This document shows positions 24,301 to 32,451 of a stretch of DNA of 64,000 nucleotides, piece by piece. Positions within the stretch are counted from its first letter, which is position 1, and each line of letters begins with the position of its first letter. The stretch comes from Roseinatronobacter bogoriensis DSM 18756. Its GTDB lineage: Bacteria > Pseudomonadota > Alphaproteobacteria > Rhodobacterales > Rhodobacteraceae. The translations under genes were made by a program, and so were the position numbers. Location: NCBI RefSeq assembly GCF_004366635.1, contig NZ_SORN01000007.1, positions 62,001 through 126,000 on the forward strand, given 5' to 3'. Under the pieces are notes generated by a model. It was not told the DNA's origin and ran no database searches. It worked only from the letters and a program-made list of their open reading frames with translations.

Positions 24301-24583
24301 TCTGGTCCGCAAGGTCGCCGCCAAGAATGCAGGCCCGTTCCAGGTGACGTTAGATATTTTCTGCGGTTCGGACGAAGCCTACGCACGTGTTGCGCCGGCA
24401 CTGAAGGACAAGGAAATTGCCAGATTGTTCGGGCTTGAACCGCAATTGCTGCGCAGGTTTGACATTCCGGACCTGAATGTCGTGAAATTCTCGATGCCGC
24501 GATCCGTCGTTCAAGGCAGCCGCTTCGACCGTGACATGCACGGCGCGCAATTTGCGACCCTGCTGGAAGAAATAGACATCTGA
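24284..24583 (+). CDS. DUF4387 protein, partner of the AtuA-like protein
   Basis: 99-residue protein. MPMLRDLVRKVAAKNAGPFQ, then VTLDIFCGSDEAYARV and the C-terminal NVVKFSMPRSVVQGSRFDRD and GAQFATLLEEIDI match DUF4387, which nearly always follows an AtuA-like gene and is sometimes fused to it. The two are thought to form one enzyme. GAGG lies 10 bp before the ATG at 24284, inside the AtuA-like coding sequence. Confidence 0.85.
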   Translation: MPMLRDLVRKVAAKNAGPFQVTLDIFCGSDEAYARVAPALKDKEIARLFGLEPQLLRRFDIPDLNVVKFSMPRSVVQGSRFDRDMHGAQFATLLEEIDI

Positions 24584-24896
24584 GGCACGCCGAAGCGCCT
24601 GCAATTCCCTATACTGCGTCATCTTAACTGGCGCGGAAAACCAATTCCGGAGCTGCTGGCCGCAACTCGCGCTATCAGCGAAAGCGATGCGTGCCTGTGA
24701 TGATCGAACGACCAGGATTTGATCTGGGCCGCAGCCGAAAGGCAGCGCCATGCAATGCAACTACCCAGCACCATCTGCACAGCGGCCCTGCAATGCACGA
24801 TTAAGGTAAGCAATACTCATCTGAACCACAATTATTATTCGTTTTTCTCAATGCCATGAAGTGACTAGATTGCGTATGCCAATTTGGAGAAACGTG
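24584..24896. other. 313-bp intergenic stretch
   Basis: No gene supported. The right half turns AT-rich (around 24810-24860) and probably carries the promoter of the 132-residue gene. The left half shows no hairpin terminator that I can see. Confidence 0.5.
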
Positions 24897-25295
24897 ATGC
24901 AAAAAGCCCTTCGCCCGCTGTTACGCCCGGACACTGCCGGTTCTCATGAAAAACTGGGCTATCTCATTGACGGTGCTTATTCTGGTCCCACTTTGCTAAT
25001 TCCCTTGCCGAGAGGCCACGCCACAAAAGTCGCTGAGGCCATGCAGCGCATTCCACGGCTTGGTAACTTTCGTGGCCGTGTCGCAATTGTAAATATAGGT
25101 GCCGTTGGGGCAGATGCAGCGCAGGATGACTGGCTGCGCAACCAGATCGGGACCGTAGATGAAACGCTTTATCTGACAAAAGCCAAAATTGACGGACAGA
25201 ACCCGCACGCGGTGCAAAAAACCATAGCTGCGATCCTTGGCAAAGCAACTGAGCTTGGCATGATTTCCGGGCGCGGTGTCTTGCCTCAACGATAG
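24897..25295 (+). CDS. hypothetical protein, possibly a degenerate succinylglutamate-desuccinylase-like fold (132 aa)
   Basis: Cytoplasmic by appearance, with no signal peptide. The stretch LGYLIDGAYSGPTLLIPLPRG then RIPRLGNFRGRVAIVNIGAV recalls the strand-loop-helix-strand order at the front of AstE/aspartoacylase domains. The zinc motif (GxHGxE) is replaced by PRGHATKV, and the protein ends where the catalytic domain would continue. It may be a truncated relative or something unrelated. GGAG precedes the ATG at 24897 by 7-8 bp. It lies between the AtuA/DUF4387 pair and a LysR regulator. Confidence 0.55.
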   Translation: MQKALRPLLRPDTAGSHEKLGYLIDGAYSGPTLLIPLPRGHATKVAEAMQRIPRLGNFRGRVAIVNIGAVGADAAQDDWLRNQIGTVDETLYLTKAKIDGQNPHAVQKTIAAILGKATELGMISGRGVLPQR

Positions 25296-25369
25296 CAGAC
25301 ACAGAACAGCGCTGCGATCGGCACCCGCTGAGTGTTTTGTTCCATCCAGCTAAAAGTAGGTTTTTTATT

Positions 25370-26251
25370 GTGGACTTGACCCTTATCCGTACATTTATGG
25401 AAGTTGCGCAGACCGGATCCTTTCTGGCCGCAGCAGATCGGCTGTTTGTGACGCAATCTGCTGTAAGTCTGCGCGTACAGCGTCTGGAACAACAAATCGG
25501 AAAGCAACTTTTCGAGCGGTCCAAGGCAGGCGCGAGCCTGACGCCAGCCGGGGCGCAGTTTGAACCCTATGCACTCAGTATTCTGCGCACGTGGAACGAT
25601 GCACGACAACAGGTCGCCATTCCCGAAGGCTTTAGCGAGAGCTTTGCCATCGGCGCGCAGGCTTCGCTCTGGCCACGGCTTGGCTATCGCTGGCTCGATG
25701 CACTGCGCGCCGAGATGCCGGACCTTAGTCTGCGCGCCGAGCTTGGAATGCCCGACCGGTTGACGCGCTCGCTGAGTGACGGCTTATTGCAGGCCGTGCT
25801 GACCTATGAACCGAATATGCGCCCAGGCTTTGTCATGGAGTCTGTTATCGAGGATGAACTTGTGCTGGTCGCCCCGTGGGACAATCCGACCATGGACCAG
25901 CTTGATGGCCACTACGCCTATGTGGACTGGGGCGAAAACTTCATGCGGTTTCATCAGGACGAGATGAGCCATGTCATCACCAATGGCATGACCTTCGCTA
26001 TCGGGGTTCTGGCCACGGGCTATCTGATCCGGCGCGGGCTTGCCGGCTATCTGCCAGGTCGATTCGCGGCGCGCTACATTGAAGAGGGGCGCCTCAATCT
26101 GGTCGCGGATGCCCCGCATTTTACCTATCCGGTCTGGGTTGTCTGGCGCGAGGATATCGATCCACACCTCGCAAGCGTTGCAAAAAAGACACTCTCGGAA
26201 ACTGCCGAAACCATCAGCGAAGAGATTGCAGTTGTGACCGACGGCATCTGA
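25370..26251 (+). CDS. LysR-family transcriptional regulator
   Basis: 293-residue regulator. The N-terminal winged helix (DLTLIRTFMEVAQTGSFLAA followed by LFVTQSAVSLRVQRLEQQIG) is a textbook LysR HTH, and a periplasmic-binding-like effector domain covers about residues 90-280. I favour the GTG at 25370 (MDLTLIRTF, the usual family start, AGTAGG upstream) over an upstream in-frame start at 25337. A strong terminator follows. It probably governs the tct/AtuA module, the nearest metabolic genes, but no operator was identified. Confidence 0.88.
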   Translation: MDLTLIRTFMEVAQTGSFLAAADRLFVTQSAVSLRVQRLEQQIGKQLFERSKAGASLTPAGAQFEPYALSILRTWNDARQQVAIPEGFSESFAIGAQASLWPRLGYRWLDALRAEMPDLSLRAELGMPDRLTRSLSDGLLQAVLTYEPNMRPGFVMESVIEDELVLVAPWDNPTMDQLDGHYAYVDWGENFMRFHQDEMSHVITNGMTFAIGVLATGYLIRRGLAGYLPGRFAARYIEEGRLNLVADAPHFTYPVWVVWREDIDPHLASVAKKTLSETAETISEEIAVVTDGI

Positions 26252-26276
26252 CCCGAAATTACAGCAAAGCATCTTG

Positions 26277-26306
26277 AAAACCCGGCCAATGGCCGGGTTT
26301 TTTCTG
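26277..26306 (+). terminator. rho-independent terminator after the LysR gene
   Basis: AACCCGGCC-AAT-GGCCGGGTT (9-bp stem) followed by TTTTCTG, 25 bp past the stop codon. Confidence 0.9.
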
Positions 26307-26537
26307 TTTTATTTCATGGCTTTACGCAGCCCTAGCTGCCAAACGCATTTCCACCGACCATCTGCTGTTTTATCATGAAAAATTGTCGTTTTATCGTCAA
26401 TTATTCTGAATTTCCCTTATGTCGATCGGGCTTCTATCTCCCTGTCAGGCCCAATGGCCCAGGTCGGTGGACCGCGGATGCAAGAGGCATGACGCACCCA
26501 AACCGGCCTCCATTCATGGGATTACAAGGAGAACGCC

Positions 26538-27371
26538 ATGAACAAACTGATGACCTCCGCTGCCGCGTCGGTTCTGGCCCTCGCAATCGGCACAACTTCT
26601 GCTGACGCGCAGGCGCAATTGGTCGGCGTACAGGCACTGGATGACCGGATCACAGATATCGAGGATCGCGTACGCGATGATCAGGCCCGCGCAGAAGACA
26701 GCGCACGCTTTGGCAACCAGCAATTCGCTCCCGGCTGGACCGGCAGTCTGGCGATGAGCTTTTCTGCCAATCGCGGCAACTCGGATGCACGCGACATGAG
26801 CCTTGCAGGTCGCTTCAACTACAATGTCGGGCAGTGGAACCACAGCCTAGGTCTGGGTCTTGAACTGGGCCGTGCCAATGGTGAACGCACCAAAGCCGAC
26901 GGATTTGCCGTGTATGACGCAAATTACTATGTTGCCGATGACTTCTATGTCTTCGGTTTGGGACGGGTCGAATCCGACAGGATGCCTGAAAACCGCACCA
27001 CGGATGCCTTTGTCGGCTTTGGCCCCGGCTACCGGATCATCAACACCGAAGACGCCGCATGGCGTGTGCAGGCTGGACCTGGCTGGCGGTACAACCACGA
27101 CCACGATGCCCGCAAGAGCACCAATGAATTGGGCGGCATCGTGTCGTCACGCGCCTATTACCGTGTCTCGGACGGGATCTTTGTGACCAACAACACTGAC
27201 GTCCTGCGCTCGAAAATCGGAACGATCGCTGAGAATGACTTCGGCGTCAGCATTGGCCAACTGGAGGGGCTGTCGACCCGCTTCAGCGTACGGACAAACT
27301 ACAACAGCGCCAATACCGGCAAGAAGACCGACCACGTCCTTGGGGTATCGTTGGTCTACGGTTTCCGCTGA
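26538..27371 (+). CDS. DUF481 outer-membrane protein
   Basis: 277-residue exported protein. It has a signal peptide (MNKLMTSAAASVLALAIGTT, cleavage near SADAQA), then a short coiled region (DDRITDIEDRVRDDQARAED) and a beta-barrel of alternating aromatic/polar strands (GWTGSLAMSFSANRGNSDAR to LGVSLVYGFR). The WTGSL...GNSD opening and the terminal Phe-Arg fit DUF481 (YdiY-type) salt-induced barrels. AAGGAG lies 8 bp before the ATG. It is monocistronic with its own terminator. Confidence 0.88.
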   Translation: MNKLMTSAAASVLALAIGTTSADAQAQLVGVQALDDRITDIEDRVRDDQARAEDSARFGNQQFAPGWTGSLAMSFSANRGNSDARDMSLAGRFNYNVGQWNHSLGLGLELGRANGERTKADGFAVYDANYYVADDFYVFGLGRVESDRMPENRTTDAFVGFGPGYRIINTEDAAWRVQAGPGWRYNHDHDARKSTNELGGIVSSRAYYRVSDGIFVTNNTDVLRSKIGTIAENDFGVSIGQLEGLSTRFSVRTNYNSANTGKKTDHVLGVSLVYGFR

Positions 27372-27399
27372 TCTGACGCTCTTGGAAGAAGCTTAACTT

Positions 27400-27428
27400 G
27401 GGTGCGCATCTGTGCACCCCTTTTTTTT
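27400..27428 (+). terminator. rho-independent terminator of the DUF481 gene
   Basis: GGGTGC-GCATCTGT-GCACCC stem followed by a run of eight T, about 29 bp past the stop. Confidence 0.9.
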
Positions 27429-27590
27429 GGCATAAGCGAGAACAACTTGAAGCATAATGCGCAAGTGCCAGCCTCCCCCCCCCACGATTTCTTGCCGAAA
27501 CAGTCTGTTCAAGCCTTTTAATCACAGCGATACCGCTCCATTGGATATAGATCTGCGGGGCGCAAAATGGTGCCACATCATAGTCCATGG

Positions 27591-27619
27591 AAAAAGGGGC
27601 ACCGATCACATGCCCCTTT
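27591..27619 (-). terminator. rho-independent terminator of the BCCT gene
   Basis: On the minus strand, AAAGGGGCA-TGTGATCGG-TGCCCCTTT is followed by TT (a TTTTT tract in total), 24 bp past the transporter stop. Confidence 0.85.
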
Positions 27620-27642
27620 GATTAAGCTCAGGTCTCGCCTGG

Positions 27643-29322
27643 TCAGTCGCGCGGCTCGTTCATCAGCCCGCGAATGACCGCGTAACAGGCCCCTAGGAGC
27701 ACCAGCGTGAAGGGCAGCCCCGTTGACACCGCCATCGCCTGAAGTGCTGCCAGACCACCGCCTAGCAGAAGTGCGATGGCAACCGCGCCCTCAAAACTGG
27801 CCCAGAACACGCGCTGGATCACCGGCGCATTGGTCTTGCCACCCGCCGCAATCGTGTCGATTACCAGCGAGCCGGAATCCGACGAGGTGATGAAGAACAC
27901 CACGACAAGAATGATCCCGATGAAGGATGTGATCGCAGTCAGCGGCAGTTGCGTCAGCATCTGGAACAGTTTCAGCTCCAGCGCTGCATCCTGCACGGCT
28001 GTATAGCCGTCATTCACCACCTGGCTGATCGCCGTGCCACCCATCGCGGTCATCCACAGCACCGACAGCAGTGTGGGCACGATCAGCACGGCAATCAGGA
28101 ATTCGCGCACGGTCCGGCCCCGGCTGACGCGGGCGATGAACATGCCGACGAAAGGCGACCAGCTGATCCACCATGCCCAGTAGAAGGCCGTCCAGCCCCC
28201 CGCAAAATTGCTGTCTTCACGCCCGAAAGGCATCGACAGTTCCGGCAGGTAGCGGCCATAGGCCAGCAGATTGTCGAAGAAGCCGGTCAGAATGGCCAAC
28301 GTCGGCCCTGCAAGGACAATGAAAGCCAGCAGCAACGCGGCCAACCCCATATTGACCTCGGATAGCACCTTCACGCCGCCCTCAAGGCCCCGGATGATAG
28401 AGACGATGGCAATCAGCGTGATCACGATGATCAAGAGGATCAGCATCGAATTGCCCGTGCCCAGTCCGAACAGGAAGTTCAAGCCCGCTGCCGCCTGCTG
28501 CGCCCCGATCCCGAGCGAGGTTGCAAGACCAAAGACGGTCGCAAACACGGCCAGAATATCGATGATATGCCCAGGCCAACCCCAGACGCGCTCGCCAAAG
28601 ATCGGGTAGAAGGCAGAGCGCAGCGTCAGCGGCAAGCCCTTGTTATAACTGAACAGCGCCAGCGCTAGTGCGACCACAGCATAGATCGCCCAGGGGTGCA
28701 GGCCCCAATGGAAGATCGTGGCGGCCATGCCCAGACGACGGGCTTCATCGACATTGCCTTCCGCCCCGCCAAGCGGCGCCCAGTCTGTGCGCAGACCGTC
28801 TTCACCGACCGAAATGCCGCCAAAAGCGGTCGAGTAGTGCGACATCGGCTCGGATACGCCAAAGAACATCAGCCCGATGCCCATCCCGGCAGCGAACAGC
28901 ATCGAGAACCAGCCGATATAGCCGAAATCCGGCGTGGCCTCTGGCCCGCCCAGCCGCACTTTGCCCAAAGGCGAAACGACAAGCCCAAGACAGACAAGCA
29001 CGAAAATATTGCCAGATGCGAGAAAAAACCAGTCCAGATTGCTGGTCAGCCAATCGCGCAAGCCGATGAACATAGGCTCTACTTCGTTCTGAAAGGCCAG
29101 CGTCAGAAAGACGAACAACATGACCCCGATGGCCGAGACTGAAAACACCACCTTATGGATATCCAGTTCCATCGAGACGGCGCCGCTGAAATTATCCTGT
29201 CCGATATCATACTCGGTCTCGATGATCTCCGTCTCACCCTCAGGTTCCGGGATCGGCTCGACCTCTGGGGCCTCTTCGGTCTCGATCTCGTCGAGGGGTT
29301 TGTCGTCGTCAGGATTACTCAT
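27643..29322 (-). CDS. BCCT-family (betaine/choline/carnitine) transporter
   Basis: 559-residue secondary carrier with twelve membrane helices for trimethylammonium compounds such as glycine betaine. Family signatures are clear: GMGIGLMFFGVSEPMSHY, FHWGLHPWAIYAVVALALAL, and the conserved aromatic AFYWAWWISWSPFVGMFIAR with SRGRTVREF. The first ~50 residues are strongly acidic (EEAPEVEPIPEPEGETEIIE), an N-terminal extension of the kind linked to osmotic regulation in this family. It is monocistronic with a downstream terminator and divergent from the cation-channel gene. The exact substrate cannot be read from sequence. Confidence 0.93.
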   Translation of the reverse strand: MSNPDDDKPLDEIETEEAPEVEPIPEPEGETEIIETEYDIGQDNFSGAVSMELDIHKVVFSVSAIGVMLFVFLTLAFQNEVEPMFIGLRDWLTSNLDWFFLASGNIFVLVCLGLVVSPLGKVRLGGPEATPDFGYIGWFSMLFAAGMGIGLMFFGVSEPMSHYSTAFGGISVGEDGLRTDWAPLGGAEGNVDEARRLGMAATIFHWGLHPWAIYAVVALALALFSYNKGLPLTLRSAFYPIFGERVWGWPGHIIDILAVFATVFGLATSLGIGAQQAAAGLNFLFGLGTGNSMLILLIIVITLIAIVSIIRGLEGGVKVLSEVNMGLAALLLAFIVLAGPTLAILTGFFDNLLAYGRYLPELSMPFGREDSNFAGGWTAFYWAWWISWSPFVGMFIARVSRGRTVREFLIAVLIVPTLLSVLWMTAMGGTAISQVVNDGYTAVQDAALELKLFQMLTQLPLTAITSFIGIILVVVFFITSSDSGSLVIDTIAAGGKTNAPVIQRVFWASFEGAVAIALLLGGGLAALQAMAVSTGLPFTLVLLGACYAVIRGLMNEPRD

Positions 29323-29627
29323 GGTTCACCTTATGTTGCGCGCAGATAGCGCGGTTTAAGATTGTGAAGGGGTAAAAAAGCGGTGTTCGGGGCAGACCGC
29401 GAACCGCATGCAGTCCGCACCCTGCCAATTTTGCTTTACTCAAGATTGTGTCACGCGTTTCATTGAATAGAGTGTCGATATCTTGCCTGAGAAGTTAACG
29501 CTATCAATCATTTTCGCATGATGTAAAGGCTTGTGATGACTGGCCAGAACCAGACATGAGAATTTTAACTCCATGCGCTGCGTTTGATGAGTTCAGCTAA
29601 TACATACTGGCTCCGAGGGAGAACCAC
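29323..29627. other. divergent promoter region (305 bp) between BCCT and channel genes
   Basis: No gene. It presumably carries both promoters; AT-rich around 29440-29540. I see no clear operator. Confidence 0.5.
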
Positions 29628-30425
29628 GTGTCCCGCAAACGACCTGAAACCCGCCGCGAACGACTGCGCGCCCAGCTGGATCGCCTTTATCACGGGCGGT
29701 CAAAAGCCGGGTTGCGGTTTCGGCTGGGCCTGCTGCTGTTTGATCTGATGATCATCGGCAGCTATGTGGCTAGCAGCGTGTTCGATCTGCCAACCAGCTT
29801 CATGGTTCTGGATCTGTTTTTGGCCGTGATCCTGATCGCGGATCTGTCCGCGCGCTGGCTGATCTCAAAAAACACACGCAGCTTCCTGACGCGCAACCCT
29901 TTTCACTGGGCGGATATGATTGTCATTCTCAGCCTGATTGCTCCGGTGATCTTTGGGGATTTTGCGTTTCTGCGCGTGCTGCGCGCCTTGCGCGTGGCGC
30001 GGTCTTACCGTGTGTTGCAGGAACTACGTCAGGACAGCCGGTTTTTCCGCCGCAATGAAGAGGTCATTCAACGAAGCGTTAATCTGGGTGTGTTCATCTT
30101 CATTGTCTCGGGCACGGTCCATGCACTGCAAAAAGGCATCAATCCCGATATCAGCACATGGCTGGATGCGCTTTATTTCACCATGGCAGCACTGACAACG
30201 ACCGGATTTGGCGATATCGTACTTGTGGGGGCTTCCGGGCGGTGGCTGTCAATCGCCATCCTCATCGTTGGTGTCGGGCTTTTCCTGCATCTGTTGCAAT
30301 CGGTCTTTCAGCCCCCGAAAGTGAGGCAAAAATGCAAGAGTTGCGGATTGCTCCTGCATGACCCCGATGCCATTCACTGCAAGCATTGCGGGGCCGAGAT
30401 GAGAATTGAAACCGAAGGAGGCTGA
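29628..30425 (+). CDS. voltage-sensor-type cation channel with C-terminal zinc ribbon
   Basis: 265-residue membrane protein with six helices. An S4-like arginine ladder lies at about 116-134 (RVLRALRVARSYRVLQELR), and the pore helix and selectivity filter are at 188-196 (LTTTGFGD). GFGD instead of GYGD is a known variant in potassium-type channels. After the last helix a four-cysteine zinc ribbon closes the protein (C236, C239, C251, C254). A GTG start at 29628 has GAGGGAG 8 bp upstream; no ATG alternative fits. The mscS gene follows 43 bp later, so the two may be co-expressed for ionic or osmotic balance. Confidence 0.88.
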   Translation: MSRKRPETRRERLRAQLDRLYHGRSKAGLRFRLGLLLFDLMIIGSYVASSVFDLPTSFMVLDLFLAVILIADLSARWLISKNTRSFLTRNPFHWADMIVILSLIAPVIFGDFAFLRVLRALRVARSYRVLQELRQDSRFFRRNEEVIQRSVNLGVFIFIVSGTVHALQKGINPDISTWLDALYFTMAALTTTGFGDIVLVGASGRWLSIAILIVGVGLFLHLLQSVFQPPKVRQKCKSCGLLLHDPDAIHCKHCGAEMRIETEGG

Positions 30426-30468
30426 CATCTGCGAAAACACCCGAAACGACCAGTGGAGAATGATCTAG

Positions 30469-31785
30469 ATGGAAGGTGACCTGATCGACGCCGGCCTGAG
30501 CTTGTGGCGCGAGGTTGAGCTATTTCTACGCTCGATGACCAGCCCGTGGCGGATCTATCAGATCGGGATCATCCTCGCCCTGCTGGCCGTCGCACATGTG
30601 CTGCGCATTGTGGTAGGCCGCAGGCTGGAAGATTGGGTGCGCCGCCGCGACGGCTGGCCCCGATGGCGGCTGCGCCTGTCGGTCATTGTGATCCAACGTC
30701 TGCGCGGGCTGTTTTTCGTTGCGCTTATCTGGGCAACAGTCTGGATCATGCGCGAGGTCACATGGCCCTCTCGCAGCTATGTGCTGGGCATCGCCGCCAC
30801 AATCGCCACAGCGTGGATGGCGGTCAGTTTCGGTGCACAACTGATCCGCAACCGCCCGTTGCGGCGGATGGTGACCTGGGGTGCATGGATCTATATTGGT
30901 CTGCTTTATCTGGGGTTTCTGGACGGTGCGACAGTATTTCTGGACAGCATCGCCGTCACATTTGACGACTTTCGCATCTCGGCCCTGTCAGTCCTGAAAG
31001 CAGTGGTGGTCACTGGTGTTCTGTTTCTGGGCGCACGCCTGATACTGCGCATCCTGATCGACCGGATTTCGCGCAGCGAGGATATTTCGCCATCAATGCG
31101 CGTGCTGGCGACAAAGGCTTTGCAAGTGGTCTTCTTCGGCAGCGCCTTTGTCATCGGGCTGCGAGCGGTCGGGTTTGATCTGACCGGGCTTGCAGTGCTG
31201 TCCGGGGCAATTGGTGTCGGCATCGGCTTTGGCCTGCAAAAAGTGGTGTCGAACCTTGTCTCGGGTATCATCATTCTGCTGGATAAAAGCGTGAAACCCG
31301 GAGATGTGATCAGCCTTGGCGACACTTTCGGCTGGATCGGTGAATTGGGGGCGCGCTATGTCTCTGTTGTGACCCGCGATGGGCGCGAATTCCTGATCCC
31401 GAACGAAGATCTGGTCACCGGGCAGGTGGTTAATTGGTCACATTCGGACGATTTTGTACGGATCGACCTGAATTTCGGCACCTCCTACAATGATGATCCG
31501 CATCTGGTGCGGCGCGTTGCAGTTGACGCCGCCAAGACCGTGCCCCGCGTTCTGGCCAACCGCGCTGTCGCCTGCCACATTACCGCGTTTGGCGACAGCT
31601 CCATCGACTATGTCTTGCGCGTCTGGATTCGCGACGCGCATGAAGGGCTGGCCAGCATTCGCGGCGGCATCTATCTGGCGCTTTGGGATGCGTTCAAGGA
31701 TAACGGCATCTCCATCCCCTTCCCGCAACGCGAGGTCCGGATGCTGGAGAAGGCACCAGATGTTACAGAGGAGCGGCAAGCCTAA
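30469..31785 (+). CDS. small-conductance mechanosensitive channel (MscS family)
   Basis: 438-residue membrane channel that opens under membrane tension after osmotic downshock. Four or more N-terminal helices precede the MscS pore helix (GLAVLSGAIGVGIGFGLQKV, about residues 240-260) and the conserved SGIIILLDKSVKPGDVISLG beta domain entry. The cytoplasmic vestibule region follows (GREFLIPNEDLVTGQVVNWS). The larger N-terminal part makes it an extended (YbdG/KefA-like) member. Its ATG at 30469 follows GGAGAATG. It is grouped with the cation channel and near the BCCT carrier, an osmo-adaptation set. Confidence 0.92.
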   Translation: MEGDLIDAGLSLWREVELFLRSMTSPWRIYQIGIILALLAVAHVLRIVVGRRLEDWVRRRDGWPRWRLRLSVIVIQRLRGLFFVALIWATVWIMREVTWPSRSYVLGIAATIATAWMAVSFGAQLIRNRPLRRMVTWGAWIYIGLLYLGFLDGATVFLDSIAVTFDDFRISALSVLKAVVVTGVLFLGARLILRILIDRISRSEDISPSMRVLATKALQVVFFGSAFVIGLRAVGFDLTGLAVLSGAIGVGIGFGLQKVVSNLVSGIIILLDKSVKPGDVISLGDTFGWIGELGARYVSVVTRDGREFLIPNEDLVTGQVVNWSHSDDFVRIDLNFGTSYNDDPHLVRRVAVDAAKTVPRVLANRAVACHITAFGDSSIDYVLRVWIRDAHEGLASIRGGIYLALWDAFKDNGISIPFPQREVRMLEKAPDVTEERQA

Positions 31786-31948
31786 GTTCCCCGCAACGCT
31801 TGGTCGCATAGGGCGGTTTTTACCCCATGCGGATTGCACGCAAGTTTTGCCGTGCGACCGGGGGTGTGGTGCTAGCGCTTGCCGGATTGGGTGCGAGGGC
31901 TTCGTGAGCGCGGCTATACATCCGGCGCTGCGAAAGCATAGCTGCCAG

Positions 31949-32362
31949 TCACTCTGGTTTTGGTCGCCACGCAATATCTGCAAGCGTGCTCTGGTCAAGC
32001 CGCAACAGGAACGCCGCTTCTGCCGCCGACAGTTCAGCGCGCAATCGGCACCCCGGCAAAAGGGTACAGCGGCGATCTGACGGGTCGAAACACTGCACCA
32101 GCGCCTGCCCTGCTTCCAGCACGCGCACGATCTGGCCCAGCGTGACATCTGACGGATCCAGCGCAAGTTGCGCACCCCCACCGCCGCCGCGCCGGGTCTC
32201 GATAATTCCGGCAGCGGCAAGTTGCTGGATGATCTTGCTCAGGTGATGGCGTGAAATCTCGAATTCATCCGCCAGTTCGCTGGTAGAGAAACTGCGCCCT
32301 GGCGCGCCCGCCATGCGCATCAACGCGCGAAACCCGAAATCGGTGAAAGATGTAAGGCGCAT
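31949..32362 (-). CDS. nsrR: Rrf2-family regulator, NsrR-like nitric oxide sensor
   Basis: 137-residue winged-helix regulator. MRLTSFTDFGFRALMRMAG is the standard Rrf2 start, and the HTH covers about residues 20-60 (TSELADEFEISRHHLSKIIQ). Three cysteines with C-x7-C-x5-C spacing (CFDPSDRRCTLLPGC, residues ~92-106) match the Fe-S cluster ligands of NsrR, which loses DNA binding when NO attacks the cluster. It is divergent from nnrS-nnrU with 89 bp between starts, so control of NO defence is likely. I chose 32362 over an upstream in-frame start for family fit. Confidence 0.78.
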   Translation of the reverse strand: MRLTSFTDFGFRALMRMAGAPGRSFSTSELADEFEISRHHLSKIIQQLAAAGIIETRRGGGGGAQLALDPSDVTLGQIVRVLEAGQALVQCFDPSDRRCTLLPGCRLRAELSAAEAAFLLRLDQSTLADIAWRPKPE

Positions 32363-32451
32363 GATTTCCGACTGCTTTGATTGAATTGGCATTTACAATA
32401 CCTATTCACTTCACTACGGTCAAGCCGCACCCTCGGAGAAGGACAATTTCG

